Shown here: one piece after another, positions 9,501 through 18,598 of the stretch
Numbering within the stretch: the first letter of the stretch is position 1
How the letters are laid out: every line of letters begins with the position of its first letter
Assembly: GCA_021229015.1 (NCBI GenBank)
Contig: CM037783.1
Coordinates: forward strand, 4,721,324 to 4,785,323
Direction: 5' to 3'
Length of the DNA stretch: 64,000 bases
DNA from: Solen grandis
Taxonomy: Eukaryota; Mollusca; Bivalvia; Adapedonta; Solenidae
Made by a program: the position numbers and the translations under genes
The notes under the pieces: model-generated
The model's database searches: none
Told to the model about the DNA's origin: nothing
The model's input: the letters and a program-made list of their open reading frames with translations, nothing else

Positions 9501-12492
9501 GGATAACACCTCCCAAACCTGCCAGCAACAGTATATACAGTCCTTGGGCCTTTTCACAAAATTTCATACTATTTTTTTTTCTTCTTTTTTTGAACATGCA
9601 TGGGTTTAAATCACTTACCCTCCCTTGCACTTTCCAAATTTAAGATGACAAAGAGTAATGTAATGTAATGACAAAAGATTACAAAGAAATGTTCTGATTT
9701 TTCACTTGCCCTGCACTAATGTCCACTCGCTATGGCAAGAGGAATTTTACATACATATTTAAACATCAGACTCTTTAATCACAAAGAGTTATGTTTGAGA
9801 GAGAAAAGAGTCATTTTTAGCTCACCTGAGCAAAGATAACGTGAGTGTCCGTCGTCCGTCATGTGGCGTCAACAATTTTTAGTGTTTACACACTATCACC
9901 TTTATTTCTGAAGCAATCATCTTCAAACTTTAAGATAATGTTTATGACCATAATGTCTCGATTGAGTTCCATTATGACTGAGATCCGTCAATTAGGTCAG
10001 GAGTTATGCCCCTTTTAATATTCAAACAATTCAATATTTAACGTTGTTTACACTCTAGCATCTTCATCTTTTGAGCAATCATTTTCAAACTTTATGGCAA
10101 TGCTTATGACCATAAGGTCTCGATTGAGTTCGATTATGGCTGAGATCCGTCAATTAGGTCAGGAGTTATGCCCCTTTTTAGCTCACCTGAGCATAGCTCA
10201 GGGTGAGCTTTTGGGATACTTGATTGTCCTTCGTCCGTCGTCCGTCAACAATTTGATGTTTACACACTAGAGGCCACAATTTTGATCCAATCTTCCTCAA
10301 ACTTGGTCAGAATGTTTGTCTTGATGATATCTTGAACCCTTTCGAAAATGGGTCAGGTTGGATCAAAAAGTAGGCCAGTAGGACAAATCTTAGAAAAATC
10401 TTGTTTACACACTAGAGGCCACAATTTTGATCCAATCTTCCTCAAACTTGGTCAGAATGTTTGTCTTGATGATATCTTGAACCCTTTCGAAAATGGGTCA
10501 GGTTGGAAAAAAGTAGGCAGTAGGCAAATCTTAGAAAAATCTTGTTTACACACTAGAGGCACAATTTTATCCAATCTTCCTCAAACTTGGTCAGAATGTT
10601 TGTCATGATGATATCTTTTGTGGATGGGGTCAGAAAATTCCTGAACATTGTTTCACCTCATCATCTTAATTCTAAAGCAATCTGTTTTGTATAGGCAATG
10701 AATGATACTATTCTCAGGTGAGCGATCTAGGGCCATCTTGGCCCTCTTTTAATATAAAAAAGCCATATTTCACGTTGTTTACACTCTAGCATCTTCCTTT
10801 TTTTAGCAATCATCTTCAAACTTTATGTCATTGTTTATGACTATAAGGTCTCGATTGAGTTCGATTATGGCTGAGATCCGTCAATTAGGTCAGGAGTTAT
10901 GCCCCTTTTAATATTCTAAAAAAGCAATATTTCACTTTGTTTACACTCTAGCATCTTCGTCTTTTGAGCAATCATCTTCAAACATTATGGCAATGCTTAT
11001 GACCATAAGATCGCGATTGAGTTCAATTTTTGCTGAGATCCATCAATTAGGTCAGGAGTTATGCCACTTTTAATATTCAAAAAATGCCATATTTCTCTTT
11101 GTTTACACTCTAGCATCTTCATCTTTTTTAGCAATCATCTTCACGCTTTATGGCAATGCTTATGACCATAATGTCTCGATTGAGTTTGATTATGGCTGAG
11201 ATCAGTCGATTAGGTCATGAGTTAAGCCCCTTTTAACATAAAAAAATGCCAGATTTCACTTTGTTTACACTCTAGCATCTTCATCTTTTGAGCAATCATC
11301 TTTAAACTTTATTACAATGTTTATGACCATAAGGTCTCGATTGCATTCGATTAATGCTGAGATCCGTCAATTAGTTCAGAAGTTATGCCCCTTTTAATAT
11401 TCAAAAAATGCCAGAAATCACTCTGTTTACACCCTAGCATATTCATCTTTTGAGCAATCATCTTCAAACTTTATGACAATGCTTATGACCATAAGGTCTC
11501 GATTGAGTTCAATTGTGGCTGATATGGGTCATTTAGGTCAGGAGTTATGCCCCTTTTAATACAAAAAATGCAAGATTTCACTTTGTTTATTCTCTACCAA
11601 CTTCATTTTTTTAACAATCATTTTTAATCTTTAAGACAATGTTTATGCCCATAATCTCACAATCGGGTTCAATTATAACTGATATTGACTTGTAAATTTA
11701 GGAGTTATGCCCATTTCACCATAAAAAAAGCCAGATTTCACTTTTACACTCAAGCATCTTTATTTCTTAAGCAATCATCTTTCTCAGGTGAGCGACCAAG
11801 GGCCATCTTGGCCCTCTTGTTACAAGATTTGTGTCCCTTGAAACTTAGTCTCTGTCGCTGATTGATATTGCAGCCTTGTGAACGCAACTCCTCCTACGTT
11901 TCTTAACGAATCTTTTCAAAACTTGATCAGTGGCATTACTATAATGGGTAGATGTGCATGAAGTGGCGCATTGGTGTACAGTGTAGACCCAGGTCAGACT
12001 ACTAATTCCAGGAGTCTGATCAGGGTCTCCTCTGTTTGCTCATACAATATTGTAAAATTATTTATATAATCTTGATTTACAGATCTTTAAATATGTTTTC
12101 ATAAAAGCACGAGTTTTGGCATTATTCCTTGTTTAATCATTATCGTTCAAAACTTAAAAGCTTAAAGAAAGGGAATATTGTAAGGCAATATTATGCTGCA
12201 TATTGACTGCAGAGTTACAAAATATATTGATAGTGTACCACTGTTTGCCTGAAAAACTCAGGATATAGCATTTAGGAAATTACACAGGTTCGTCTGAAAA
12301 TCACATTTTTTATTCATCATTTCAGAAGAAGAAGACCTTTGAATCTGATTGACGAGTTTGAAATCAATGTCCGATTTGTAGATGGATAAAGTGTCGTCTG
12401 CTGCTGCAGCTGCCATACGCAGGACAGGGCGGTCACGTGCTCCTGTCAAGTACAACTTCGACGAGTCTGATGACGATGATGATTTTGAGTGA
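463..12492 (+). CDS. TOP2: DNA topoisomerase II, C-terminal tail exons (3' partial gene)
   Basis: This is the 3' part of a type IIA topoisomerase gene, an ATP-dependent nuclear enzyme that passes one duplex through another. Only the poorly conserved C-terminal domain, which carries nuclear localisation and chromatin contacts, lies in the window. Predicted exons are 463-587, 2316-2448, 2937-3061, 4790-4922, 5411-5535, 7233-7445, 8480-8646 and 12382-12492. Every junction has an AG acceptor and GT donor, and the phases fit throughout, giving 376 codons plus stop. The family call rests on a KKNPWSDDEDDDD stretch (vertebrate TOP2 has NPWSD followed by acidic residues) and on a terminal RTGRSRAPVKY plus acidic tail, which resembles the RTGRARKEVKY end of vertebrate TOP2B. 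Acidic SD-rich blocks alternate with lysine/alanine blocks, as is usual for this domain. The catalytic ATPase, TOPRIM and cleavage domains lie left of the window. The repeated 86-residue module is unusual (see findings). Confidence 0.75.
1203..1893 (+). mobile_element. Modular element with CGCCGCCAGAGGCGG end (family F2), in unit 1
   Basis: The element opens with a short hairpin, CGCCGCCAGAGGCGG, and closes with a sequence like GTGGCAGCACTGGCACTCTTG. In between are two to three diverged ~168-bp modules recognisable by GAACGCAACTCCTCCTACG and TCATTACTATAATGGG. It has no coding potential and lies in the intron between exons A and B. The same family recurs at 3677, 6151, 11826, 16176/21430 and, reversed, at 61128. 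The layout (short terminal hairpin plus ~160-bp tandem modules) resembles bivalve pearl elements and non-autonomous Helentrons. Confidence 0.7.
2215..2272 (+). repeat. Short fragment of family F5 (GTGTCACC...GCGACAC) beside exon B
   Basis: GTGTCACC and a later GCGACAC form a small hairpin like the better copies at 7071 and 8110. The fragment lies 44 bp upstream of exon B copy 1, and an identical fragment sits at 4689 in unit 2. Confidence 0.45.
2316..2448 (+). CDS. TOP2: TOP2 tail exon B, copy 1
   Basis: This 133-nt exon lies between ATTACAG and GTAAGT. Two bases join the single base left by exon A to give an ATG (Met) codon, followed by 43 codons and two bases carried to the next exon A. 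The peptide is acidic (NYKLDDDMEAKSDEEI) and ends with serine/proline. Exons A plus B total 258 nt, exactly 86 codons, so the pair can be multiplied without a frameshift. Confidence 0.75.
2937..3061 (+). CDS. TOP2: TOP2 tail exon A, copy 2
   Basis: Identical in sequence and splice sites to the exon at 463-587, offset by 2,474 bp. Its first base completes the codon split at the end of exon B copy 1, so the reading frame passes intact from unit 1 to unit 2. Confidence 0.75.
3677..4367 (+). mobile_element. Modular F2 element, unit 2 copy
   Basis: Same element as at 1203-1893 at the same relative position. It was therefore present before the 2,474-bp unit was duplicated, and its near-identity to the first copy shows that the duplication is younger than the insertion. 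Confidence 0.7.
4790..4922 (+). CDS. TOP2: TOP2 tail exon B, copy 2
   Basis: Same boundaries and phase as copy 1. It differs by three amino-acid changes (K to M near the middle, then S to P and S to A close to the donor), while the surrounding 2 kb of intron shows very few changes. Donor CC|GTAAGT is intact. Confidence 0.75.
5411..5535 (+). CDS. TOP2: TOP2 tail exon A, copy 3
   Basis: Identical exon A. Its unit loses exon B at the right end, so this copy splices onto exon C at 7233. The one carried base plus AA gives an AAA lysine codon, so the frame is kept. Confidence 0.72.
6151..6842 (+). mobile_element. Modular F2 element, unit 3 copy
   Basis: Third copy of the intronic element, slightly more diverged than the first two towards its right end. 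It lies in the intron between exon A copy 3 and exon C. Confidence 0.7.
7071..7195 (+). repeat. Family F5 repeat (GTGTCACCTGCTGTTAGCAG end)
   Basis: A terminal hairpin (TGTCACCTGC...GCAGAGGAGACA) is followed by ATAGGGATCACTTTTC and TCTGTCTG. The repeat ends with CAGGTGACAC and AAAGAACA. A second copy lies at 8110-8235. It is a short non-coding repeat in the intron before exon C. Confidence 0.6.
7233..7445 (+). CDS. TOP2: TOP2 tail exon C
   Basis: A 213-nt exon after CTGTAG with donor G|GTATGA. It encodes an acidic DDSDDDD block, then GDLFKPFN (compare GNLFSFPS in the vertebrate TOP2B tail), then a lysine/alanine/proline-rich block of the KKPAAEKK kind typical of DNA-contacting or nuclear-import segments. 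Phase is two bases in and one base out, compatible with both neighbours. Confidence 0.75.
7797..8105 (+). mobile_element. tRNA-derived SINE, family S1
   Basis: A degenerate tRNA-like head (B-box-like GAGTTTGATCCCC near 7840) is followed by a body with GTGTCAGGATAATGTGAC, ATCATGCCACTTGTCTG and CAAATGACTGAAATATTG. The same body is found at 15060, 23843, 22355 (reverse) and 30574 (reverse), which defines a ~300-bp SINE family. Confidence 0.65.
8110..8235 (+). repeat. Family F5 repeat, second copy
   Basis: Matches 7071-7195, including TAAGCAGAGGTGACACATAG and the closing CAGGTGACACG. The two copies flank the S1 SINE. Confidence 0.6.
8480..8646 (+). CDS. TOP2: TOP2 tail exon D (NPWSD motif)
   Basis: A 167-nt exon after ATTCCAG, ending GCAAAG before GTTCGT. 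The carried G plus AT gives Asp, then TKKAAKKKNPWSDDEDDDD, a basic PAKKRR stretch, an SSDLSDLSDDD block and a KKRK nuclear-localisation-like motif. It ends in phase 0. The NPWSD motif followed by acidic residues is the best family marker in this window. Confidence 0.78.
9274..9460 (+). repeat. Direct repeat X, copy 1 (~187 bp)
   Basis: It runs from CATTGGTGTACAGTGTAGAC to the TTCAAAAC block and reappears almost unchanged at 11969-12158. It marks one edge of a rearranged 2.7-kb segment in the last intron. Confidence 0.8.
9461..9530 (+). pseudogene. Truncated remnant of TOP2 exon A with its donor
   Basis: The last 70 nt of an exon A copy, from the SSEV codons to the end, followed by a GTATAT donor and by intron sequence homologous to units 1-3 (to about 9650, then again from 9768). 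A 12-bp in-frame deletion and a few substitutions leave the frame open, but the acceptor and first half are missing because homology begins abruptly after repeat X. It is probably not spliced. Confidence 0.7.
9817..11822 (-). mobile_element. Modular Helentron/pearl-like element (family F1), interrupted
   Basis: On the - strand it starts AGAGGGCCAAGATGGCCCT with a CTCACCTGAG box and ends with GACGGACGAC...GAGCTAAAAA. The interior is a series of ~160-bp modules marked by AGGTCAGGAGTTATGCCCC and TCTCGATTGAGTTCGATTAT. It is split at about 10175-10745 by a second element of the same family. It is non-coding and lies in the last TOP2 intron. Confidence 0.75.
10175..10745 (-). mobile_element. F1-type modular element nested inside another
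   Basis: It has the same terminal sequences as the host but a different module type (CACACTAGAGGCCACAATTT, AATCTTCCTCAAACTTGGTC), repeated about three times. It sits in a run of T within the host sequence GCCCCTTTTAATAT, with no clear target duplication beyond T residues. That fits insertion of a Helentron-type element. Confidence 0.75.
11826..11968 (+). repeat. F2 module fragment
   Basis: One module of the CGCCGCC family (ATTGCAGCCTTGTGAACGCA ... TCATTACTATAATGGG...) with no terminal hairpin. Its right edge is fused directly to repeat X copy 2. Confidence 0.6.
11969..12158 (+). repeat. Direct repeat X, copy 2
   Basis: Matches 9274-9460 with few differences; the two copies are 2,695 bp apart. 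Confidence 0.8.
12326..12349 (+). CDS. Possible alternative TOP2 terminal reading from an upstream acceptor
   Basis: A strong acceptor (polypyrimidine tract then TTTCAG, ending 12325) would add KKKTFESD in phase 0, followed at once by TGA. The peptide resembles the KKTSFDQD stretch shortly before the end of vertebrate TOP2B. It may therefore be the true start of the last exon, broken by indels or real mutation, or a short alternative C-terminus. Confidence 0.35.
12382..12492 (+). CDS. TOP2: TOP2 terminal coding exon E
   Basis: After the acceptor TTTGTAG, phase 0 gives 36 codons: MDKVSS, five alanines, IRRTGRSRAPVKY, then an aspartate-rich tail ending FE and TGA. The basic RTGRxR..VKY patch followed by a short acidic end matches the C-terminus of vertebrate TOP2B. 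The acceptor is weaker than the one at 12325, but it is the one that keeps this conserved end in frame with exon D. Confidence 0.65.
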   Translation: MDKVSSAAAAAIRRTGRSRAPVKYNFDESDDDDDFE

Positions 12493-12796
12493 GATTCAAA
12501 GTTGATAGTGACAATGCTACTGTGTAATGATATATACAGATGGTCACGGAATGATGGTTTTCTGTGGAAGTGAGGCTGACACAGAGCAACTTAACGAGTC
12601 TCCGTACCACAGGGGGATTGTGGGACCTGGCTGGCCTCATGGCTGGACAAGCGCGCGTGTGTTACAACCCCCTCATCTCTCTCCGCTGTACGACACTACC
12701 ATTGAGGTTGCGTCACAGAACACACACTTATCGTCTCATTGTAATACATGTGTATATTTTTTAGTTTTGCGCATTTTTAACATTTTATATAGTATT

Positions 12797-13592
12797 TTTA
12801 TGCCCCCCTTCGAAGAAGAGGGAGTAAATTGCTTTGCTCATGTCGGTCGGTCGGTCCGTATGTCCGTCGGTCCGTCGGTCTGTCGGTAGACCAGACCTTG
12901 TCCGAGTGATACCTTAAGTTCTATTTGACCTTTAAGTCTCAAACTTCATGTGGTTGTTGCTCATGATTAGTAGATGACCCCTATTGATTTTGGTGTCATT
13001 ACCTCAAAGGTCAAGGTCACAAGGTCACATGTTGTGTATGTATAATACCAGACCTTGTCCGAGTGATAACTTAAGTTCTATTTGACCTTTAAGTCTCAAA
13101 CTTCTTGTGGTTGTTCCTTATAATGAGTAGATGACCTCTATTGATTTGGGTGTCAACATCCAAAGGTCAAGTTCACAATGTCACATGTTGATATATTTTC
13201 ATTATATAAATGTCTTGCCCAAGTGATAACTTCTATTTTATTTTTACTCTTAAGGTCCTAACCTCATGTAGTTGTTGCTTATAAAAAACCCTTTAAATTA
13301 ATAAGTTGGATTCTTATAAATTTTTTTTTTGTCTGATTTTTTATTTAAACTTTATCTTCATTTAAGCACTGTCTGACTAATAACTCAAAATCTCATTGTG
13401 TCTGGTTTTATTTCAGTAAATGTTTAGTTCCACATTTTAGCACATTATATTTTCACTCAAATTTTTGAAGTTTGAGAATTTTTTGTGACAAGCCAACATT
13501 ATGAAGGCAAACTCCTTGCATGTAATATAGCTATATACATATTATGGCATATGAGGGGGGGGCATATATGTTTCACTAACATATGTTTCTTG
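12797..13592 (+). mobile_element. Modular element with TGCCCCCCTTCGAAGAAGAGGG end (family F3)
   Basis: A terminal hairpin is followed by GGTCGGTCGGTCCG, then two ~140-bp modules with GACCTTGTCCGAGTGATA and TCTATTTGACCTTTAAGTCTC. It decays rightwards and ends near GGCATATGAGGGGGGGGCAT. A second copy of the family enters at 63702. It is non-coding and lies just downstream of the TOP2 stop, so it may be inside the 3' UTR. Confidence 0.65.
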
Positions 13593-15059
13593 TTTACGAT
13601 ATGTATATCCATACCTCGACACAGAATAGTTTTACTGCGTTAACAATATCTAGAGACAAAAAAATAAAAATAAAAATAACAAAAATGCTTATGAGAAATT
13701 TGATTCTAATCATTACTTTTATGTTTGTCTGTCATTGACTAATTTTGTAAGTTGAATGCAGCATCTGATAACATGTGGTGTCAGGTTCCGATTTATTGTT
13801 CGAGATGCTTGTTTCTTTGATGAAGTAAAAACTGTAAAGTTTGGTCTATTTGGAGGCACCAGTCTCTGTAAATTGATCCTTTTGTCCAACCTGCCAGTTA
13901 CTTGTCTCGGCCGAAAATCTTTTGGTCGTATTGCTGTTTGCATTTCTCCTGATTTCTCCTGCAATCTGAATGTATTCTCTTTACTTGGCTGTAACTGTGT
14001 CCTTCTGTTGTGAATCTGTCTTGTGTTTTAATATTTTTTTAGACTTTGCATTTCTCATGATTACGTGTAAATGAATATTTTTGATCATCGACATTGTAAA
14101 ATTGTACATACTTAAGAGAAATCACTTTATGCTGGTCACTGTAAACACAAGAGATAGGCAGGTGCTTAATGGAACTGGACTTGAAAGAGAGGAGTGTGTA
14201 CCATAGGATGAAATAGTTTACAAGGAAAGTCAATCAACAGAGTGTACTAATAATTAAGACCTGTATTGTCAGGGTTGCCACTAAGTTTTGAAACTGGGGG
14301 TTACAACTGCTGGTTTTCCTAAACTTTGTTACCCTTTCATGTAGAGAGTCCCTATAATTAAATTGGTACATGGCCAATTTTGAAGGGTATAAAAACACTC
14401 CCTACAGGGGGAACCATTATGTAAGATTATAGCACACAACTGCATGTCTGTTTCCATTTTGGTACTGAGTAAAAGAGCTGCCTGGCATAGTTTATGATTA
14501 CATTATGCAGAGGTACCAAAAAAACTTACCGCTTACATTATTTCTCAGAAAACTTTCTTTTTCTTGTATGAAAAAAAGGCATTTGATACTTTTTCTACTA
14601 AATATGATCGTTAATTTCCCACGTGTCATTTGCTCGATTTTTTCTCTCTGAAATGGTATATTACACTTATTGTTAGTATTTTTATATACTTAAGTTCTGA
14701 AATAATACGTTATGGACCTTAATGGCTGATTGAATATTTGAACCTGAAATATCATCAGTGAGAGATGAGTCGGTCCTATGAGTGACTCAACGGCCCATCA
14801 CCAAGATGTGCATCATTGTCAGCAGTAGTGGTGAGGACCTGTGACTGTTAACCTGTATGTGCCTATACTGTATACATCAGTGACATTTGTATATGTGAAT
14901 CTTGTGTAAGTTATTGTGGTATTCAACATCAAGCCAATAAAGAATTGCATAAAAGGATGAATACTTTGTGCTGTTCTTAGCATTTTACCGGTTTTAATCA
15001 TAGAATTTCGGTACGCGGAAGAAACGTATAAAAAATGGATTCAGAAAACTATACAGGGT
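13593..15059. other. Gene-free stretch after TOP2; candidate 3' UTR
   Basis: No exon with good splice sites is seen, and the open frames here (about 60-85 codons) match nothing recognisable. AATAAA hexamers occur near 13663 (in an A-rich tract) and at 14936-14941. Either could serve the TOP2 transcript. Confidence 0.4.
14936..14941 (+). promoter_or_regulatory. Candidate polyadenylation hexamer AATAAA
   Basis: An isolated AATAAA about 2.4 kb after the TOP2 stop, followed by GT-rich sequence (TTTGTGCTGTTC). Its use by TOP2 is an inference. Confidence 0.25.
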
Positions 15060-15252
15060 AGTACCACGACTGGCTGTCCCAGCGTCAGGATAGTGCGACT
15101 AGGTGTGGTATCATGCCACATATCTGTCACAAGATACTGCAGTGTGGCAGGCTGTACTCATCTGTGTAGAGTAGACATCGAGTCCAAATTACTGAAATAT
15201 TGTCAGTGGGACTTTAAAACTACCACATTACAGCATGCACTGATCATTTTTG
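15060..15252 (+). mobile_element. SINE S1 fragment
   Basis: Body of the S1 family without the tRNA-like head: GTCAGGATAGTGCGAC, GGTATCATGCCACATATCTG, CAAATTACTGAAATATTGTC. Confidence 0.55.
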
Positions 15253-16175
15253 TGAACAAAAAAAAATATGATTGATTCTATCTTAGAGAATTTAATAAAT
15301 TTAAATAAAGTGTATTGGCCCAGATTGACTAACTTAAGGTAATCCAGCCATCATTAAATTGAGATCATGGTCCATTAAGTGGTTTAAACATATTTTATTG
15401 CCATACATGCATACAAAGAACAAACCAATTAGAATAAGGCAAATGGGTCAAGCCACAAGTTCAAAAACTTAGTTAAGCTCTCCCCAAAGTGGTCCATCAA
15501 GTGATTGTGGGAATGTTGTACATACGATTCGATACGTTACGATGCGATTAAGTATACTATACGATGCGATACGAACGATATACGCTATTTTTGACAACTG
15601 ATACGATAGCACCACTGTAACATCGAGCAAAAGAGCCTATAACTCTCAATGGGTGCTTGTAGCATTTGAAGGACCATGATTATAATTTGATGATGCATGA
15701 ATTATGAATTGCCTTAATTCTTAAGATTATTGATATTCTTAGACAATGTTCCTTTGTGTATCCACTGACACTTCAAACGCAAAACTTGGCCATTTTGGGT
15801 CAAACTTCAGTGAAATATAAGTCACACAGTTAATCAAACTGTAAGGAATTGTGTCATTTGTGTGTATGAATGTATTTCCAATATATTGGAAATCAAGAGG
15901 GCGCATATGCAAAAATATACCACAATATTTAATCACTGAGTTAGGCATATTTGGTAAGAATTGGTCCTACACGGACAAATTGTGTCCTTGGTGCCAGAGT
16001 TGTATACGCATGGTCATGGTCAAATTGTGAATCAAATTTGCGTTTTTGTCATTATCCATTTAACTAAATTCTGCGTATACATGAGACTGGAAATGCACGC
16101 TTTGGTTAAGGGTGTTGTTTTTTTCAACGAAAGCACTTGCTGTATAATTATGTACGTACACTTTTCAATATTTTT
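15253..16175. other. Intergenic, no feature recognised
   Basis: AT-rich sequence with a short low-complexity patch of GATACGAT-like repeats near 15530-15600. No convincing exon, RNA gene or known repeat end is seen. Confidence 0.4.
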
Positions 16176-16710
16176 TTTATACGCCACCAGAGGCGGTCAT
16201 ATATTGTCGTCATCTCAGCCTGTCCGTCTGTACATCCACATATCTTGTGAACGCAACTCCTCCTACGTTTCTCACCGTATCTTGGTCAATGTCATTACTA
16301 TAATGGGAAGATGTGCATTAAGTGGAGATTTTCCAGTTCATTGTTTGTTTGTTTTGTTTTGTTTTTTTGTTTTTTTTTAGAATTATGTCCCTTGAATCGT
16401 CTCTGTAGCTGATTGATATTGCAGCATTGTGAATGCAACTCCTCCCAAGTTTCTGAGAGGATCTTTATGAAACTTGGTCAATGTCATTACTATAAATTAT
16501 AATGGATGGATGTGCATAAATCAGGAATTTTCTGATTCATTGATTTTTGAAAGAGTTATGTCCCTTGAAACTTAGTATCTGTAGCTTATTGATATTGCAA
16601 CCTTGTTAATGCAACTCGTCCTAAGTTTCTGAATGGATCTTTATAAAACTTGGTCAATGTCAAATAAAAATAATGGGAAGATGTGCATGAAGCAGGGATT
16701 TTCCCGTTTA
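16176..16710 (+). mobile_element. Left part of an F2 modular element interrupted by a 4.7-kb insertion
   Basis: The terminal hairpin CGCCACCAGAGGCGG is followed by about three ~168-bp modules (AACGCAACTCCTCCTACG, TCATTACTATAATGGG). It stops in mid-module at 16710, and F2 module sequence resumes near 21430. Confidence 0.75.
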
Positions 16711-16856
16711 GCAAGTTTTGCCTCTCAAACAAATATGCAGCCTGACCGGGACTCGAATCCGGGGCCTTTCGCTTACTGGGCGAATGCTCTACTGACTGAG
16801 CTACCCGGCCGCTTACATATGATTCTCCCCTTTTGTGAATTAACGGTAATGTGACA
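16711..16856 (-). mobile_element. TRIM element B, 3' LTR containing a tRNA-like cloverleaf
   Basis: It aligns over its length with 20852-20992. Read on the - strand it begins TGTCACATTACC directly after a purine tract (ATGGTGGGGGATAA). The segment 16810-16739 is 72 nt long and folds as a tRNA: acceptor stem with six of seven pairs, GCTC/GAGC D-stem, five-pair anticodon stem around loop CCAGTAA (anticodon AGT, Thr-like), and T-arm loop TTCGAGT. The outer end of this LTR (16711-16725) has decayed and lacks the TGTCACA seen in the partner. Confidence 0.75.
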
Positions 16857-16902
16857 TTATCCCCCACCATTTTAGAATTTTTCACTGAATTCTACGACTG
16901 AC
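16857..16902 (-). mobile_element. TRIM element B, internal region next to the 3' LTR (with purine tract)
   Basis: 46 bp of internal sequence, including the purine tract abutting the LTR. With the 76 bp at 20776-20851 it totals 122 bp, matching the 121-bp internal region of element A. The two pieces therefore look like one internal domain split by the foldback element. Confidence 0.7.
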
Positions 16903-16904
16903 AG

Positions 16905-18598
16905 AGTAGTATAGGCGACGGTTTGGCGTCATAGACTGCGCAGGAGTGACGTCATAGGATTTTTTGCGCATGTGCGTCGGCCATATTGGTTTCTAGTATG
17001 ACATCTAATATTAGAATGACATCATTGGTCTATATTTAGAATGACTACATCGGTAGACAATAGGATTTTGAATAAAATATGTTCATCCTATCATACACAG
17101 GTGGCCATTGTTTTTTATGTGTGCGCATGTGTGGTATAGTATACAGAGGTGACTTGTATACTTGATCCGAGATCTACTCGCGGAAATTGAGGGTCACTTC
17201 CATTCGATCTCAGACTGTGTCCTAGAGGGTATTCTACTGCTACTTCTACTATATAATCATATTAATAATTAAATATCTAGAACATCAATTATAACAATAA
17301 TAGGATCAAACAGTAATAATGATGGTTACTATGAAATAATATATATCTAATAATATGTCTTATAAATAATACTGTAATAAAAATACTCAATCTACCTTTA
17401 CGATGTGTTCTGTTCAACGTCCTACCTTCGAATGAATCGAGTGCAACTATTACATCAGTTCATACTCGTTTCCAAGGCCCATACCACCTGCGTTAAAAAT
17501 AGACGATCTATTTTTAGCGATGGAACTATAGCGGTATTGATTTAAGGACGGTGCCGTGTTGATTAGGGACGAAATGCGAATAATGGTCTATTCACGTGTC
17601 AGAAGTTAATCCCTTTAAAGTAGCCACCCTGTCTGACGTGTATTGATATAGGGACGGAAATGCGAATAATGGTCTATTCACGTGTCAGAAGTTAATCCCT
17701 TTAAAGTAGCCACCCTGTCTGACGTGTATTGATATAGGGACGGAAATGCGAAAATGGCTATTCAGTGTAGAAGTTAATCCCTTAAAAGTAGCCACCCTGT
17801 CTGACGTGTATTGATATAGGGACGGAAATGCGAACAATGGCCTATTCACGTGTGAAATGTTAATCCCTTTAAAGTAGCCACCCTGTCTGACGTGTATTGA
17901 TATAGGGACGGAAATGCGAACAATGGCCTATTCACGTGTGAAATGTTAATCCCTTTAAAGTAGCCGGGGGAAATGCGAATAATGGTCTATTCACGTGTCA
18001 GAAGTTAATCCCTTTAATGTAGACCCTCTGTCTGGCGTGTGTTGATTTAGGAGCGGATGTGCGAAGAAAAGCTTTTGTTAGGCACTATTGGTGAGTCTAT
18101 TGTAGTTAGCGGATTGAAAATTCAAACAATCAGGAACCTTCATTTTCCACCAATTAGGAACGAGTCCTCGACCAATCAAATGTCAGCCTTTTATGACCAA
18201 TCGAATTACGTATTCAAAACGAGGCCCAGGTCTGTTTCACATTAACGCATAAAGTGAACTTTTTTTTTTTCAAAACAGCTATTTAATAAGTATTCCAGAT
18301 TTTTTTCAGCCTTTCTTGTGCATTTAACTAAATGACATAATAGAATATTATGGAAAGGGTGTCCCCAATAATATTAGATATTCCCAATAATAATAATAAT
18401 AAACTGAAAATAGTTTCATATTAGAGACTGAACACTTATTGCTTTGATGAAAAATCAACTTACCAAATTGGTAACTTCCAAACCATTTTTCCTCAAAATA
18501 CTCCAATATATCTTAAGTCCAATAACAATATAAAATACACTTTTTGAACATTTCTTAGTATGTCCTTAAAAGTCATCTTGACGTTGGTAAAAAGACTC
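16905..18598 (+). repeat. Left arm of a 3.9-kb foldback palindrome
   Basis: Reverse-complementary to 19471-20772 from AGTAGTATAGGCGACGG at the outer end to GACGTTGGTAAAAAGACTC at the inner end. Arm lengths differ (1,694 versus 1,302 bp), mostly because of an internal 86-bp tandem array with about three more copies in this arm. The outer 130 bp contain TGACGTCA, GCGCATGTGCG and GGCCATATTGG. No transposase is seen, so it is a non-autonomous foldback-type element. Confidence 0.9.
17560..18010 (+). repeat. 86-bp tandem array in the left palindrome arm (~5 copies)
   Basis: Units are marked by CCACCCTGTCTGACGTG at 17624, 17710, 17792 and 17878, giving spacings of 86, 82 and 86. A truncated unit follows at 17964. 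Each unit also contains GGACGGAAATGCGAA and TATTCACGTGT. Confidence 0.9.

Noticed and set aside
16739..16810. Genuine tRNA-Thr gene
   Set aside because: It folds well, but it lies inside an LTR pair with matching copies, has a mismatch in the acceptor stem and T-stem, and is one of four such segments. It is treated as part of the retroelement.
16586..16885. 99-codon - strand frame through element B
   Set aside because: It translates the tRNA-like LTR segment; such frames through tRNA-derived repeats are common and meaningless.
18057..18245. 62-codon frame present in both palindrome arms (18057 and 19947 reverse)
   Set aside because: Present twice only because the arms are inverted copies. 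It has no domain and contains a CCAAT-box cluster instead.
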